Below, one piece after another: positions 1 to 11,875 of a stretch of DNA of 64,000 nucleotides (position 1 is its first letter; every line of letters starts with the position of its first letter). Origin of the DNA: Diphasiastrum complanatum (Eukaryota; Streptophyta; Lycopodiopsida; Lycopodiales; Lycopodiaceae); contig CM055103.1 of NCBI GenBank assembly GCA_029204225.1, positions 45,978,611-46,042,610 on the forward strand. The letters run 5' to 3'. The notes under the pieces were generated by a model, which was not told where the DNA came from, searched no databases, and was given only the letters and a program-made list of their open reading frames with translations. Position numbers and translations under genes: made by a program.

Positions 1-41
1 AACTCGGATTTTGATGAGCTATCAAACACAATTTGGATCTA

Positions 42-290
42 GGCAAGAGCTCTTGTACACAAAAAGTAATCATCATCCAAAGTTAAGCAAGTTTCATGCA
101 TATCCTTGAGAAACTAAGTTAATCTCATTATGGAAGAGCCAAAAACAAGCACCTTGCTTTCGGATAGAGAGAGAAAATACGTGAGGTCTTGGGTAGAGAG
201 AGAAGGTACAAGAGTATGCTAGTCAAAAACTTGATTAACTCTCAAAATTGATTACAAGTACAATGAGACTCCATATCCATGGTTTAGTGC
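42..290. repeat. LTR-like repeat, copy 1
   Basis: This block closely resembles the block at about 5166-5395 in the same orientation. Both share a run around ATCATCCAAAG, the phrase TTTCATGCATATCCTTG, and two GGTAGAGAGA-type motifs, and both end in a shared AAAACTTGATTAACTCTC. It lies directly before copia integrase sequence, so it may be internal or LTR sequence of that element. The assignment to an LTR is inference; the repetition is seen directly. Confidence 0.6.
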
Positions 291-339
291 ATCAATCCAA
301 GTTCCATGGAGGCTATGTGCAAGGACGAGCTTGCTTTAG

Positions 340-1446
340 GTCTTACAAGGTCCTTAGAAAAGGAGGGAAAGGTTTGTGGAGCATGTGCACTATCCAAGGC
401 ACATAAGACTCTTTTCAAGTTCTATCTCCAAAACATCTCATCCTCTTGAGCTAATACATTCAGATATTCACTTGCTAGCACTAAGTCAAATGGTGGAGCT
501 TCAATGTTTGTAACTTACATGGATGACTTTTCAAGATATTGTTGGGTTTTCCTAACTTCTTCCAAGGCTAAAGTATTTGAAACCTTTGTCAAGTTCAAAA
601 CTTTTGTGAGAAGTATCATAATCGAAACATAAAGATCTTTAGAAGTGATAATGGAGGAGATTATATCTCCAATAAGTTTAAAGATCTTTGTGAGAAAGAG
701 GGAATCAAGAAGGAACTATCTTGTCCCTAAACCTCTCGAAAAAATGGGGTGGCCGAGAGGAGAAATAGAACATTATGTGAATGTTCTAAAGCCTTGAGAT
801 TAGATGCATGCTTGCCAAAGTCATTTTGGAGTAATTTACTCACTTGTGCCAATTATTTGATCAATAGAGTTTCATGTAGATTTATTGATGGTAAAACTCC
901 TTATGAATTTCTGTATAGAAGAAAACCTAATCTCAAGCACTTGAAAGTCTTTGGATGCACTTGCTATGCGCATGAACCTTTGGAGACAAGGACAAAGGAA
1001 GATCCATCATCAACAAAAGGGATCATGCTCAGGTATGGCAACTCAAGCAAGGGATACAAGGTATATCTTCCATCCTTGGATAAGTTTGTGTATCTAGAGA
1101 TGTAATCTTTAATGAATACAAGATGCACAAGCTTGATGATGGCTCAATTATCTCAGCAATCAAGCTCAAGATTGTGGCCGAGAATCAAGATGATCTTGAT
1201 TTTGAGGAAGAGCGTAAGGAGGAGCTTGAACCAAGTCAACCTATCAGACCTAGAAGATCATCAAGGGTAAGAATGGAGCCAATAAGGCTCACATATCCAA
1301 GCAAGGGGCAACAAGCCAAAGTTAATCCATCCACTTCTTTTGCTCTTATGTCAAGTTTTGATGAACCTTCAAGAGTAGAAGATGCTTTGAGTTCAAAAGA
1401 ATGGTACCAAGCTATGCTAGATGCGTATAATGCTTTGATGAATAAT
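340..1446 (+). pseudogene. Ty1-copia integrase and linker fragment (element A)
   Basis: This is a decayed copia polyprotein piece. It opens with the end of the GAG-pre-integrase zinc region (VCGACALSKAH, about 375-410). The integrase core follows: LIHSD near 450, DNGGDYIS near 640-670, and NGVAERRNRT at 743-772, which together give the D, D, E catalytic residues. The integrase C-terminal part (KTPYEFLYRRKPNLKHLKVF, GCTCYA) runs to about 1105. The linker and the first residues of the reverse transcriptase (DALSSKEWYQAM) end at 1446. At least two frameshifts lie between 430 and 500, a stop lies near 730, and another ends the frame at 1105, so no protein is made. The reading resumes at 2129 after an insertion. 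Gag and protease are not present to the left. Confidence 0.9.
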
Positions 1447-2128
1447 GTAAAAATTATAGCAAATAAGGATGCTAAAACACTTGAAATGATGAGGGAAACA
1501 ATTGATTATGATTTCATAAGATTAGCACAAGTTGAACCATCAAAATCCATCAAAAATCTATGCTTGAACCTCATTAAATGGCCCAAATCCTTGAAGAAGG
1601 CTTCACACGTGTGAAAGTACGGCCTCCCACAGTCTGAGTACTGTACACCAGACCTACATTCAATCCTATAATCATTAGTAATCACAAGTACTCAAACAAT
1701 TATGAACATAGAGAGCAATTGCACCATTATGACAGAAAAAATCATGAAATTGCTTGATTGATTTTGGTGAGATATCATCACCTATATATACATGATCCAT
1801 CACGGTTTTGGGCAGGTATGAGTAGCCCTAAACCTATCCCTAATGCTGATTTTGGTGGATCTTTCATCCCTATCAAGTTAGGGTTGAAATCTTGGAGATC
1901 CCTCAACAATGCAAAAATTACCAAAAATAGCTCCTATTTTTTCTCCCTTGTATCTAAGCATAATTTGGACTCATTACAAAGGTTCTAACACTTAGGTCTA
2001 CTTGAGAACATCCTTATGAATGGAATCCTATGCTATTTGGCACGTGTGACAAGCCACATCATGACCATCTAACTATTTACAAGTCATATGACCAAAACTA
2101 GTCAAGCTAGAATTGTGAATTTTTAACA
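1447..2128. mobile_element. 682-bp insertion inside copia A reverse transcriptase
   Basis: The copia reading frame stops at NALMNN (AATAAT, 1441-1446) and resumes at the same AATAAT (2129-2134) followed by GTWILV. AATAAT is therefore a 6-bp target duplication around this insert. The ends are weakly inverted: GTAAAAATT on the left, and GTTAAAAATT read on the other strand from the right. The insert carries a CACACGTGTG palindrome at 1608-1617 and has no convincing coding sequence. A small non-autonomous DNA transposon is possible; the class is not certain. Confidence 0.6.
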
Positions 2129-2446
2129 AATAATGGCACTTGGATCCTTGTTGGTAGACCTTCTAAGAATGTAATAGGATGTAAATGGGTATTCAAACTC
2201 AAGCTAAATTTAGATGAAAGCATAAGCAAACACAAGGCAAGATTAGCTGCCAAGGGATATGCCCAAGTGGAGGGCATAGATTATGTGGACACCTTTGCAC
2301 CCGTGGCCAAGATTGTCACAATAAGGTTAATTCTTGCTCTTGCCTCTCGTTTTGGATGGATGCTTTGTCAAATGGATGTTTCAAATGCATTTCTTAATGG
2401 TTTCTTGGAAGAAGACATCTTCATGGAGCAGTCCCAAGGATTCATC
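2129..2446 (+). pseudogene. Ty1-copia reverse transcriptase N-terminal fragment (element A, continued)
   Basis: This continues the copia reading frame interrupted at 1446. It shows the standard start of the copia reverse transcriptase: [58 protein letters not shown] and [11 protein letters not shown]. The active-site YVDD region is absent because the frame is cut at 2446 by an inverted LTR-like sequence. It is a dead fragment. Its sequence type resembles the copia fragments at 24.8 kb and 57.0 kb, but membership in the same family was not tested. Confidence 0.9.
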
Positions 2447-2810
2447 TGTGAAAATTCACACGTGTGGGAATGCCCTAATGTGTGACAATGATCTCCTAAG
2501 CTTTGTGTTTGCACTTTCAATCAACTATAGATTGATAATCAAGATCTATGTCAAAAACTAAGGTAATATCATAATTCTACATACATACAATTATCAACCA
2601 AGTACTTCACACGTGTGGGAAGTGTCTTTTAAAAAAACTAAGTATGAAAAGTTGTTGCTCTCAAGTAGAGAGAGAAAGCAACTACCAAGCCTCGGGTAGA
2701 GAGAGAAAGTGAAATAGTCACAAATTGCCAAATTTCAATTATTACTCAAAAACTCTTACAAAAATGAATGTAATCCATCTACACTTTTTGAGTCCAAAAA
2801 GGGCCCTAAT
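2447..2810 (-). repeat. Inverted LTR-like fragment inserted in reverse transcriptase
   Basis: Read on the minus strand, this matches the 3' part of the LTR at 25262-25932. The shared order is the TGTGAA/TTCACA terminus, CACACGTGTG, a stretch containing GATCTCCTAAG, a second CACACGTGTG about 150 bp further on, and then GTAGAGAGAGAAA motifs. It begins exactly where the copia reverse transcriptase frame breaks. The last 27 bases (2784-2810) recur identically at 57005-57031. It appears to be a partial or solo LTR in reverse orientation. Confidence 0.65.
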
Positions 2811-5165
2811 TTAAAGTAGAAAAATCAATAGCTAACGAAAACAATATTATTCTCACAAGAGCCACAAGGAAAGTTGGCAATATGAGAGATTTGTTAAATG
2901 TCTTGCTTTAATACTATAATATTGAGATAGAGAATGTTGAAATAATAGAGGCAAGACTTACACTTATTGATGCTCCTTTTGAAAAAGATGCAAATGAGGT
3001 GTTGAAATTTAGAATATTTAATCTATATTATTTTTATAAAAATAATAATTAATCTATTTCTCATTATTATTTTTTTGAAATTTATGTGAATAAGTTTTTT
3101 TTTTTTGTATTTAATTTTATTGTTGTTGAATTTTTTATTTTTGCTTATTATGTTTATCGATTTGTTTTCTATTTGTGAAAATTGGTAAATTCTAGTTTGA
3201 TTTGCACATAGTTTTTGGTACATATTGCAATCCACACGTGTGAGGGCATGTTCACACGTGAGTTAAGGTCTAGGGTAGAGTTAATAGGTCAGGATTCTAA
3301 ATTGTAGGTCCAAAAACTCCTCAAATCATGGAGGTAGTTGATCAACCTAACTATAAAAAAGACATAACTCTAGGGTTAGGTAAGATTGACATATTAGGAC
3401 AAAAAATGTCAGTTAGTCTCCTTATTACATCTTAGATTTTCACCTAACTTCAAAGGAGAAGAGCCCTATTGTACATACAATCTATTGTTCCATAGTAAGG
3501 AGATAGAGAGCAAATTGGCAATCTCGAGTTCCTTCTACATTTGTCTTGTGTTCAGGAGGCCGTACCACACGTGTGAGGTCGGATTTCCATGTTTGATTAT
3601 TGTATTTAATTGCTCTTGAATGTGGAATCATCTAGATCAAAAATTGGTGACTAGTTTTGCAATAGATAGATGTATCTAAAACTTAATGATGTACTTTCAA
3701 TACTATTTTTAATAATTTAATTCATTAAGAAAATGTTAAACATAGTTAAAAAAAACATCAAACTTCTATTTTTATTCATTTTTGTAAATGATAATAGCTC
3801 ATAAACAAGATATAATTTTTGCAAATGATAATAGCTCATATAGTATTGAAGACACTACTTTTGCAAATGACACTCTTGAAAAATTGTTCATAAAAAGTCA
3901 AATCATGAAAAGCCTATTAAAAAATTAGAATGAGAGTTACTTAGAAAAAAACATTTTACATATTTTGAAAATTTTAGAAAATATTTGTTTTATAATATTT
4001 TATAGTATTGAGAAATAATGACTTTATAATATTTAAAAATAGCTATTTTATAGTTTTAAAAAAATAAAATATTTTTGAATATTGCAAATATCTAAAACTT
4101 CAATTTTGTAACTTACAACTTAAGTTCAAAACTTTCAAAAGTATTAAAATATTATAAATCGAAATTCATTTTCAAAAATGAATTTAAATACTTTTTGAGC
4201 TTTAATTTAATATTTTTTTTAAATTTTTTTGTACATATAAAATTGAGCATATTTAAAACTAATTTAACAAAAAAATTCATTAACATTGTCGTGGTTGTTT
4301 TTACAAAATAAAATTCTATTTAATGTGACAACACATTTTTGCACACCATTTTGAATATGCAATTAAAATTCATTCATAATGACAAATAGACAAGTGTTCG
4401 AATAAATATTTTCTCTTGATCAGCTTAGTACAACTATTCATATATTTTGGTTTTACCATTTTTTTTAAATACAATAAATTTTTGATCATATTTTTGCAAG
4501 TACATAAAAGTCAAGAGTGTGATATTAAATACAAAGGTATTGACAAAACTTTCAAAATAGTTGAGGAACATTGAAACTAATCATTAGTGTATTACAAGTC
4601 CATGATCGATTTTAAAATAGTAATAAAAATGAATGCAAGATTTTTGTTTTGTGTCAATGTGTAATAACAACCACATATTACTTGTGAAAAGACAAAACTT
4701 GAGCATTTCAGTCTATATTTATATCAATGGAAATCCAAAAATAAATTGTGACATAATTGATTATATATGTCTTTTGATCAAAATGTATACATGTATTTCT
4801 ACACTTCAAATCATATGTAATCGAAAATTTTGTTTGGCAATTTTTTGTTTTCTGAATTAGGAGAAGTTTGTGAGAAAATTGTTCTTTCTTGGTATTATAT
4901 TGTATCAATAGTTGATAATGCTAATTTCATTCGTATGATTTCTCTCTTCACTATTTTAGGAAAGCATTCAATACTCTTCTCTCCATATATTACAATATAC
5001 ACATGTTGTACTACTTGAAAATTTTCTTCAGCAATCAAAGTAGGAGCAACAATTTGTGTAGAAACTTGCATGTCTTCTTGACAAGGAATGTCAAAAGAAT
5101 GAGTTTTGAGGACTTTGAATAGATCATCCATGACCTACATGCATGAGAGATTGCACACTATCAAA
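2811..5165. other. AT-rich stretch with no recognisable gene
   Basis: Very AT-rich DNA. CACACGTGTG palindromes occur at about 3233 and 3564, with a further CACACGTG near 3252, so the left part may be decayed LTR sequence. The short open frames here are AT-rich and show no recognisable domain. A 78-residue minus-strand frame at 4895-5131 has ordinary amino-acid composition but matches no family I know. Confidence 0.5.
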
Positions 5166-5395
5166 TTACTCTCGATACAAAAGACAATCATCATCCAAAG
5201 TCAAACAAGTTTCATGCATATCCTTGAAAAAACTAAACACATCTCATTATTGGAAGAGCCAAACAAGCACCTAGGTCTTAGGTAGAGAGATAAAGCAGCC
5301 AAGCTCTTGGGTAGAGAAATTGACCAAAAGTCTGTAAGACAAAAACTTGATTAACTCTCAAAATTAATATGTACAAAGGAGCTATCATCATATAT
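5166..5395. repeat. LTR-like repeat, copy 2
   Basis: Direct repeat of about 42-290, with the same order of motifs and a similar end (AAAACTTGATTAACTCTC). The two copies differ by scattered substitutions and small indels. They lie about 5.1 kb apart, a spacing compatible with two LTRs of one copia element, but the content between them is rearranged, so this pairing is inference. Confidence 0.55.
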
Positions 5396-5842
5396 AGTGA
5401 TAGCTTGAGTTCCTACACTAATTTTCAAGTGGAGAGCCTTGAAATATGATTGGGCCACTCTTTTTGAACATCTAAATATGATTGGACCCTATAGACCAAT
5501 GAGATGAAGGTGGTAGATTGAGGTCCCCCACTTTCACTTTTGCATCCCTACAAAATAGAACATGTGTTGACCTTTGATTGAGCTAGACTTATGACCCAAA
5601 TACCTATGTCTAATCATGCTTTTGATTTGTACAAGTCATGCCCCCAACCTCATGATGACACTTGGCATGCTTCTACATGCTTTTGTTTAGTTTCACATTA
5701 CATTGAAAAACAAGCTATTCTAAAGTATGAATTAGCTAATGCAAATAGGCCTACTACTCACACATGGGAACATGCTCGACACATGTGTGATTTACATATG
5801 TATGTCAAAATGTTCAATGATCAAGCTAAGCTGCAGTCCTCA
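5396..5842. other. No clear feature
   Basis: A 105-residue plus-strand frame at 5591-5908 overlaps the copia gag on the other strand at its end. Its first part (WHASTCFCLVSHY) matches no family I recognise. I see nothing else supportable here. Confidence 0.3.
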
Positions 5843-6132
5843 CTTCATACTTCTGTTTTAATGTTTCCCACGCTGCATGGCTACTTTCGTAGTCTTCAAT
5901 CTGCATGAGTAGATCTTCATTTATGGACAAAACGATGATCGCCATTGCGTGCTCATCTTTTTTGATCCATTTAGCTCTCCTCGGGTCTCCCTCTGGAGGC
6001 TGCACCTCTGAGAGTTCAGTCACCGACCAGATGCCTTCGCCCTTCAGAAGTGTTTTGATTTTGAATTTTCAGATTCTGTAATTTGCGCCATCAAGACTAA
6101 TTGCTACTCTTGTCTGGATTGTTGTAGCCATA
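5843..6132 (-). pseudogene. Ty1-copia gag N-terminal fragment
   Basis: Translated from the ATG at 6132 on the minus strand, this gives a copia Gag of the UBN2 type: a short polar start (MATTIQTRVAI), an in-frame stop soon after, then GDPRRAKWIKKDEHAMAIIV and the typical SSHAAWETLKQKYE at the end. It is cut off at about 5843. A primer-binding site lies about 50 bp upstream, next to an LTR, which is the normal order LTR, primer site, gag. The internal stop and the truncation make it non-functional. Confidence 0.85.
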
Positions 6133-6183
6133 TTTTGTTGTTTGGAAGAATCATTGTTGGGATATCAGTAGTGATAACCTCTT

Positions 6184-6196
6184 GGCTCTGATACCA
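6184..6196 (-). other. Copia primer-binding site (initiator Met-tRNA)
   Basis: On the minus strand this reads TGGTATCAGAGCC, the standard plant copia minus-strand primer site. It directly abuts the LTR end at 6197. Confidence 0.85.
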
Positions 6197-6735
6197 TGTC
6201 GCGGAAAGCAAAAGACGCACTGTTATTTAGTGTCGCGAAAGCGAAACTGTTTCCTTTTTGTTTTCATCTTCTTTGATTCGCAAACGATTTTGTGTTTTTG
6301 AATTTTCTTTTGCGCGGAAGCTTTAACAGGATCCTAGACACACGACTACACATCACAAAACACATTTTATTCTAGCAATCAAAACACAGACAACACAAGA
6401 CAAGGAGATGCACAAAAATAGAGTGACTGTATTATCAATTTAGTTTTAGAGTGAGATCGTCATTGTCTTGCTCGTTGGCGGAATGACACTTTGCTCTTTC
6501 GCTGTGTTCTGCTCGTTGGCAGACTTTCATGCACATCTCTATTGTTTCTAGTATTTTTCTTTTTTGCTCTACTCGCTGCGTCTCTCTCTCTATCTCTTAC
6601 AGATCTATTCAGATTACTTGTTATGATCTAGAAAGGATAGTTTATACCTCCACAGCATGGAGTTTACATGATGGCTTAACGCAGAAATCACAAGACTAGT
6701 TAACACTAATCAACTAATCAGTTAGTCCCTGTCGT
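6197..6735 (-). repeat. Copia LTR, minus orientation
   Basis: The LTR ends in CGCGACA next to the primer site. The first 340 bp or so (plus coordinates) match, in reverse, the sequence at 22545-22842, including the paired phrases about CAACGAGCA or CAATGAGCA and the GCGACA terminus. The outer boundary near 6735 is approximate. Integrase sequence of the same strand follows at once, so the element is rearranged: integrase, LTR, primer site, gag. Confidence 0.75.
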
Positions 6736-6763
6736 TGCCACTCGTTTCACCTGGGCATGAAGT

Positions 6764-7420
6764 CTACGACTCCAAGCCCGTTGAGCTGCCAGCTAGCAGT
6801 GTGAAAGATTCCTCTTCACCATAAATAGGTTCTCCTTGATGAACTATGGGCTGCAAAATTGAAGAAGTAGTGGGCTCTCCACTAGAAGGAGATGGCAGTC
6901 CCTCCTCTTCATGATTAGATGGCAAAACCAAATCTGAAAATATTTCAACATATGCATGATGGGGGAAGTCTCCTTTCATGACATGAGTGGGCGCAACATC
7001 ATAGGAGGTCTTTTCATCAAAATGAACATCACGACTCACTATGATTTTATAAGTATCCATATTGAATAACCTATAGCCCTTGCTTTCACTACTAAAGCCA
7101 ACAAAAATGCACTTAACTCCTTTATCATCAAGTTTAGATCGAAGCTTATCGGAAATGAAAGAATAGGCCATGCAACCAAAGATGCAAAAGCGAGAAACCT
7201 TGGGCTTCTTACCATACCAAACTTCATATGGAGTCAATACCTTCAAGGCCTTAGCAGGACATCGAATGCTAATGTATGCTGCCATTATGAATGCTTCCGC
7301 CCAAAACTTATGAGGTAGGCCCTTTGCCTTAAGCATGCATTGAGCCATCTCCATAATAATGCAATTCTTCCTTTCGGCAACACCATTTTGTTGAGGTGTA
7401 TGAAATAGCTTAAAAAAAAA
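6764..7420 (-). pseudogene. Ty1-copia integrase C-terminal fragment
   Basis: Minus-strand copia integrase from the catalytic-Glu region (TPQQNGVAERKN, near 7370-7400) through LPHKFWAEAF, TPYEVWYGKKPKVSRFCIFG and KCIFVGFSSESKGYRLF to the VSRDVHFDE linker. It stops at 6764, just before LTR sequence. The upstream part, with the first two catalytic Asp residues, is missing: the frame breaks at about 7420 where a palindrome-containing repeat begins. No reverse transcriptase follows. It is a dead fragment. Confidence 0.88.
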
Positions 7421-7429
7421 TGTGCAGCC

Positions 7430-7575
7430 TTCAAAGATAGCATGCTAGCATGCTAAGTGAAATAGGGAAAAAAAAAATTGTACATTTCAAAGATGGCACA
7501 CTTGTGCACCAAGCGAAATAAATATTTTTTTTTTTGGGTTGTTTCATTTGACATGCCGACGTGCCAGTTTTGGAG
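7430..7575. repeat. Palindrome-bearing repeat at the integrase breakpoint
   Basis: Contains AGCATGCTAGCATGCT, a perfect palindrome, then poly-A, a related phrase about GGCACACTTGTGCACC, poly-T, and ACATGCCGACGTGCC. The run of short palindromes divided by A and T tracts resembles the foldback at 37.5 kb. It interrupts the integrase fragment. Confidence 0.4.
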
Positions 7576-10500
7576 GTTGCAAACAAAATTTTAATTTCAA
7601 AATTTTCATAGCTTGGGATTCATTGTGCGATATTTAACTATGTACCAAACCACAATTCTTAATAATAAACATTCAAATAGTGGCATAAAAGAAACTCACA
7701 GAACTTGGAAAACTCACAAACAGCCAAGGCCCACAATACAACAACTCAGTAGACATCTACTTCAAGAAACATGTTGTTGCCATCATAGTAGCTAGGCACC
7801 AGGTATCCCAAGCTAATGGCCATTTCTAGGACATCTTGGACTAAGGTGAAGAACATCAATTTTCACATTTTCTTGATTTCTTTTTTTTTTGGCTTCTATA
7901 GTTGAAGTTACTAAAATCTTCAAATTTTGTCACTTAGATTTGTTGTTAAAACGATATTGTTTTTTAGGACTCTCATGTGAATAGTTTTTGGGTTGTGACC
8001 ATATGGAATATTTGGTTAGATAGAAAAAGGAGAGAATTGAATTGGATCTCCCCGCTTCTTTTTAAAGAGGCAAATAGATCTTGCTCATTTTAGTCAAATT
8101 TTCTTTTTATATTGTATTTTTGTAAAAACAATTTAATCCATAATCTTTTCAAGAGAGAAAAACAAATTGGCCAATTTTTTCTTATAAAATCAACTTGGTG
8201 CAATTCCTATAGTAGAGATACACAAATAATTTTGATGTATGTCCACAAACGATATACATTTTCGTATATAATGATTGTTATAGAAAAGTAGTTTGTCTAT
8301 ATGATTTTTGAAGTCAACTTTGAAGCTACTTGTCAAAGTCAAGTTGAAAGCCAAGAATCTAGAGTTAGTCTACATCTAAGAAGGGGTGCTAAAAAACAAA
8401 AGGAGTGACTATAAGCTTGGTGCCTCTTTCATGAAAAAATCCTTTGCAAGCCTCCCCACATTTTTTTATTTGAGATAATAAATAATAAGACTCCTCAAAT
8501 CACGCATAGTATATGATACTGACTACCACATAGATTAAGCCACAATGGACAAAAATCTCTTCAATTTTTTCACCTATGGGCAAGATCCGAGGTGTTGCTT
8601 CACACAAGAGGATGAAGATGTGAGGTTGGGCCTCCATTGCCAAATGTAACATTCTTTTCCAACTAGGCTAAGAGATGAGCCTTGCAGATTTTTTGACATC
8701 TACCCATGAAGCATGTTAGTTCATACAATATCAATTATCATGAAAAATTAACTTGTAAGACTTGCACAAACTAATTTGCCAAAAAGTTGCACCTGTTTTG
8801 AGTAGATTACATAATGAAATCACTAATGCTTTTGGAGAAGTAAGAAATAGACTCACAAAAATGGTATTGTTAAAATGGAAATACATAGCTTTTCACTTGA
8901 TGCCCAAGCATATGTAGAGCCCCTGCCTCTCAAGCAATTGTGTATTGGCTTTGATTCAGAAGCTTAGATAGCTCATCTTCCTTGCGTGGTGTCGTTGAAT
9001 ATTGAGATATAAATTCATCTAAGAATGCTAGAATTGCCAACTTCCTATTGATATGTCAATTCGCTACAACTTTCTAATGTTGAAATAGTTAAAAGCTTTT
9101 TCTTTTTTTCTCTAGAAATAGTTAACCATAGAAGTTTCAATTTATAGCAAATGTTGGCTTTGCTTGGAAGTTTTTATGTACAAGCTCATCACAAGACATT
9201 CTAGCTTATCAATCCACATAAATCTTTTTTGTGTGAATAACAAACATTACATATAGAGTTGGACAACAAAATGGTACTTTCAATAGATTCCAATTTAGTC
9301 GTATATAGTATGATTGAGTGATTGTGAAGGTGATTCTCCAAAGATTTCATAAAAATTGGTTGAATAATTGTATTTTATTATATCATTAACATTATGACAA
9401 GTGAATTATCTAATGTATAAAACTCTTTTGGACTTGGTTATAGTAAAAAAGAATTATAATTTTGAAGTAGCAAAGAATTGACATGTATGCATTTCTATAT
9501 GGGTATTTTAGAAAAAGTGATCAAGTTAAGGATGTGCCGCATATGGACTGATTCAATGATAAAATTCATTTTATATATGTTAATCTTGATATATTGGTAT
9601 AACATCTCAAGTACATTGGACTTCATTTAGAACTAGATTGACTAACTAATTTAATGGCTTTTACGAATGAACAAAATTTCACATGGTATTTAAAATTTGA
9701 GACCATCCATATGACAATCGTAATAAATGATGAAAAGGACGATAATATTTCATTTCTTTATAGTTTCATCTTTAAACTTTTGGTTAACTTTTTAACACAT
9801 GGAAGATAAGGCATTGCTAATTGTAATAAGAAAATGTCTCTAATCATGAGAAAGTTGTATCATTAATACAAAATATTGTACTACCTTGATAATTGTCTTT
9901 GATATTATAGAGAATATATGAAGTAATGCATAAAATGTAGTCATTAGCAATTGATGGAATAATGTCTAGAAATCAGCAAGAAGATTGAATAGAAAATATT
10001 AAGTAATGCATAGAATGTAGTCATTAGCAATTGATGGAAAAATGTCTAGAAATCAGCAAGAAGATCGAATAGAAAAATTAAAACTTTTATTATCCTGCAT
10101 TTGAAAATATTTTTGAATTGTAGACAATTTTTGGTCTCCAAAAGAAAAGCTATATAAAAGAAACATACGACGCAATAATAAATTCTCTCACAATTGATCA
10201 AATATTGAAAAATAGTTATTCTCTAGATGAGAAATATACTTGACGCATACTATTGTAAACTTTAGTTCTATTTATTTACATAATTTCCTGTCATTGTTTC
10301 TTGTATGTAAGCTTCCATGCCCAGAATCAAATAGTTAATTGATGCCAAATAATTGTGTGTGTAGTTATAAAATTTCTAAATATGATTAATAATTTAGATA
10401 TAACAAAGCTTTGCAATTACTCCTTGAGTATGTATGTTTAGACAAACAATTCTAGCTTCAAAAGACTCTTTGTATACTTTTTCTTGACAGAGACAAATTA

Positions 10501-11640
10501 GTGATAACATTTTTTTAATAGCTACATAATTGTTGGTCCCTTCAATGAAATGATTTTGATGAGCAAAAATGTATAGAATAATTTTTAAAATTAAAATCGG
10601 AATGATGAAAGCCTATTTAACTTGCATAACTATTTCCAAGAGTTCATTCTCAATTAAAGAAGGTAGACTTTGTTTAAGATTTGATTCTATGTTGAGAGGT
10701 AGATTGTGACTACAAAGGTATAATAATTATATATGGGATTCAACATGGTATATTGTAAGTTTAGATAAATCAATTCCAAATAAATATATATAATAAAATT
10801 TGAGTAAATTGTATAATTAGTTATTATTTATTTAACAAATTTGATCTAAAGTAACTTCATAAATAGAAACATGAAGGTATGATGGAACAATACAAGTTTC
10901 TAACTGAATAAACTATGAGATTCTTAGGCTTTCATAGATTTTGAGAATAATACCGTGGACCATTTCCTTGATAGACTCTTTTCTTATTTGGATGAGTATC
11001 CATATGAAGCTTGATATTTCTGAGACATTGATGTTAAAGCTACATCTCCAACACCATCTTAATAATACACAATTGTAATAAGTTCATGATTATATCTCAC
11101 TTTTCAACTAATGTATTCTCTAATTTTTTTATGAAGACAAGCATGATGAAAAATGTTGTTTGTATTTTTATAGAGAAGGATTTTACAAGAATGAATCACT
11201 TGAAAAGAGCTCAAAATTGAATTTGTTAGATTAAATAATTTGTCAGTTTATATTTGTAAAACCAAATCATTGTCATATTCCTATTTGCAATGAGGATCTT
11301 TACAAGGTGACCATATTGGTGTTCAATAATTTTCTTCTTGTATTGTTTAAAACTTAAGTAGCTTGAATACATGCCATATAAGATCAAATTTTCATTGCCC
11401 CTCTAAACGAATTCTATAGTGGAAATTTTTGTTTTTAAATACTTATTGATGCTCCTCCTGTCATATAGTTTGAGATGTAATCCTAAAACCAAAAATTTTA
11501 AAAAAGTAGAATTATTTCAATTTATTGGGTCTATATTTACAAATGTATTTATGCTTACATATTATGTAATTTACTTGAGTAAGACACAATATGTTCCTAC
11601 TATTTTAAAAAAAGTTTAGTCGACCAATTTGCGCTCAACA
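7576..11640. other. Long AT-rich stretch without recognisable genes
   Basis: About 4 kb of AT-rich DNA with no long open frame and no protein motif on either strand. The only structure I see is the 2 x 80 bp tandem duplication at 9921-10080. Confidence 0.6.
9921..10080. repeat. Tandem duplication, 2 x 80 bp
   Basis: Two near-identical 80-bp units begin AAGTAATGCATA at 9921 and 10001. They differ at only a few positions, so the duplication is recent relative to its surroundings. Confidence 0.9.
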
Positions 11641-11750
11641 CGAAGACGGTATACACACCACCAGCCAGTATTTGCATGACATGTGTCATGGCATATCAGC
11701 ATGTTTGAACACATGTTGCGCGACACATGTTAATTTTTTGTCAGCCGATC

Positions 11751-11875
11751 TAACATGTGGCCATGCATTGTTTTTCTTGAAGCCATACTGACACGTGTCC
11801 GGCAGAGGGTATGGCCCACATGTGGCCATGCATTGTTTCTCTTGAAGCCCAAATGACACGTGTCAACGTGTTTCT
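11751..11875. repeat. 66-bp tandem duplication with ACACGTGTC motifs
   Basis: ACATGTGGCCATGCATTG, followed by TTCTTGAAGCC-type sequence and GACACGTGTC, occurs twice with a 66-bp offset. Each unit ends in an ACGT-core (G-box-like) motif. A CT-rich tract follows (11870-12050). This could be promoter-like, but no gene can be seen downstream. Confidence 0.75.
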
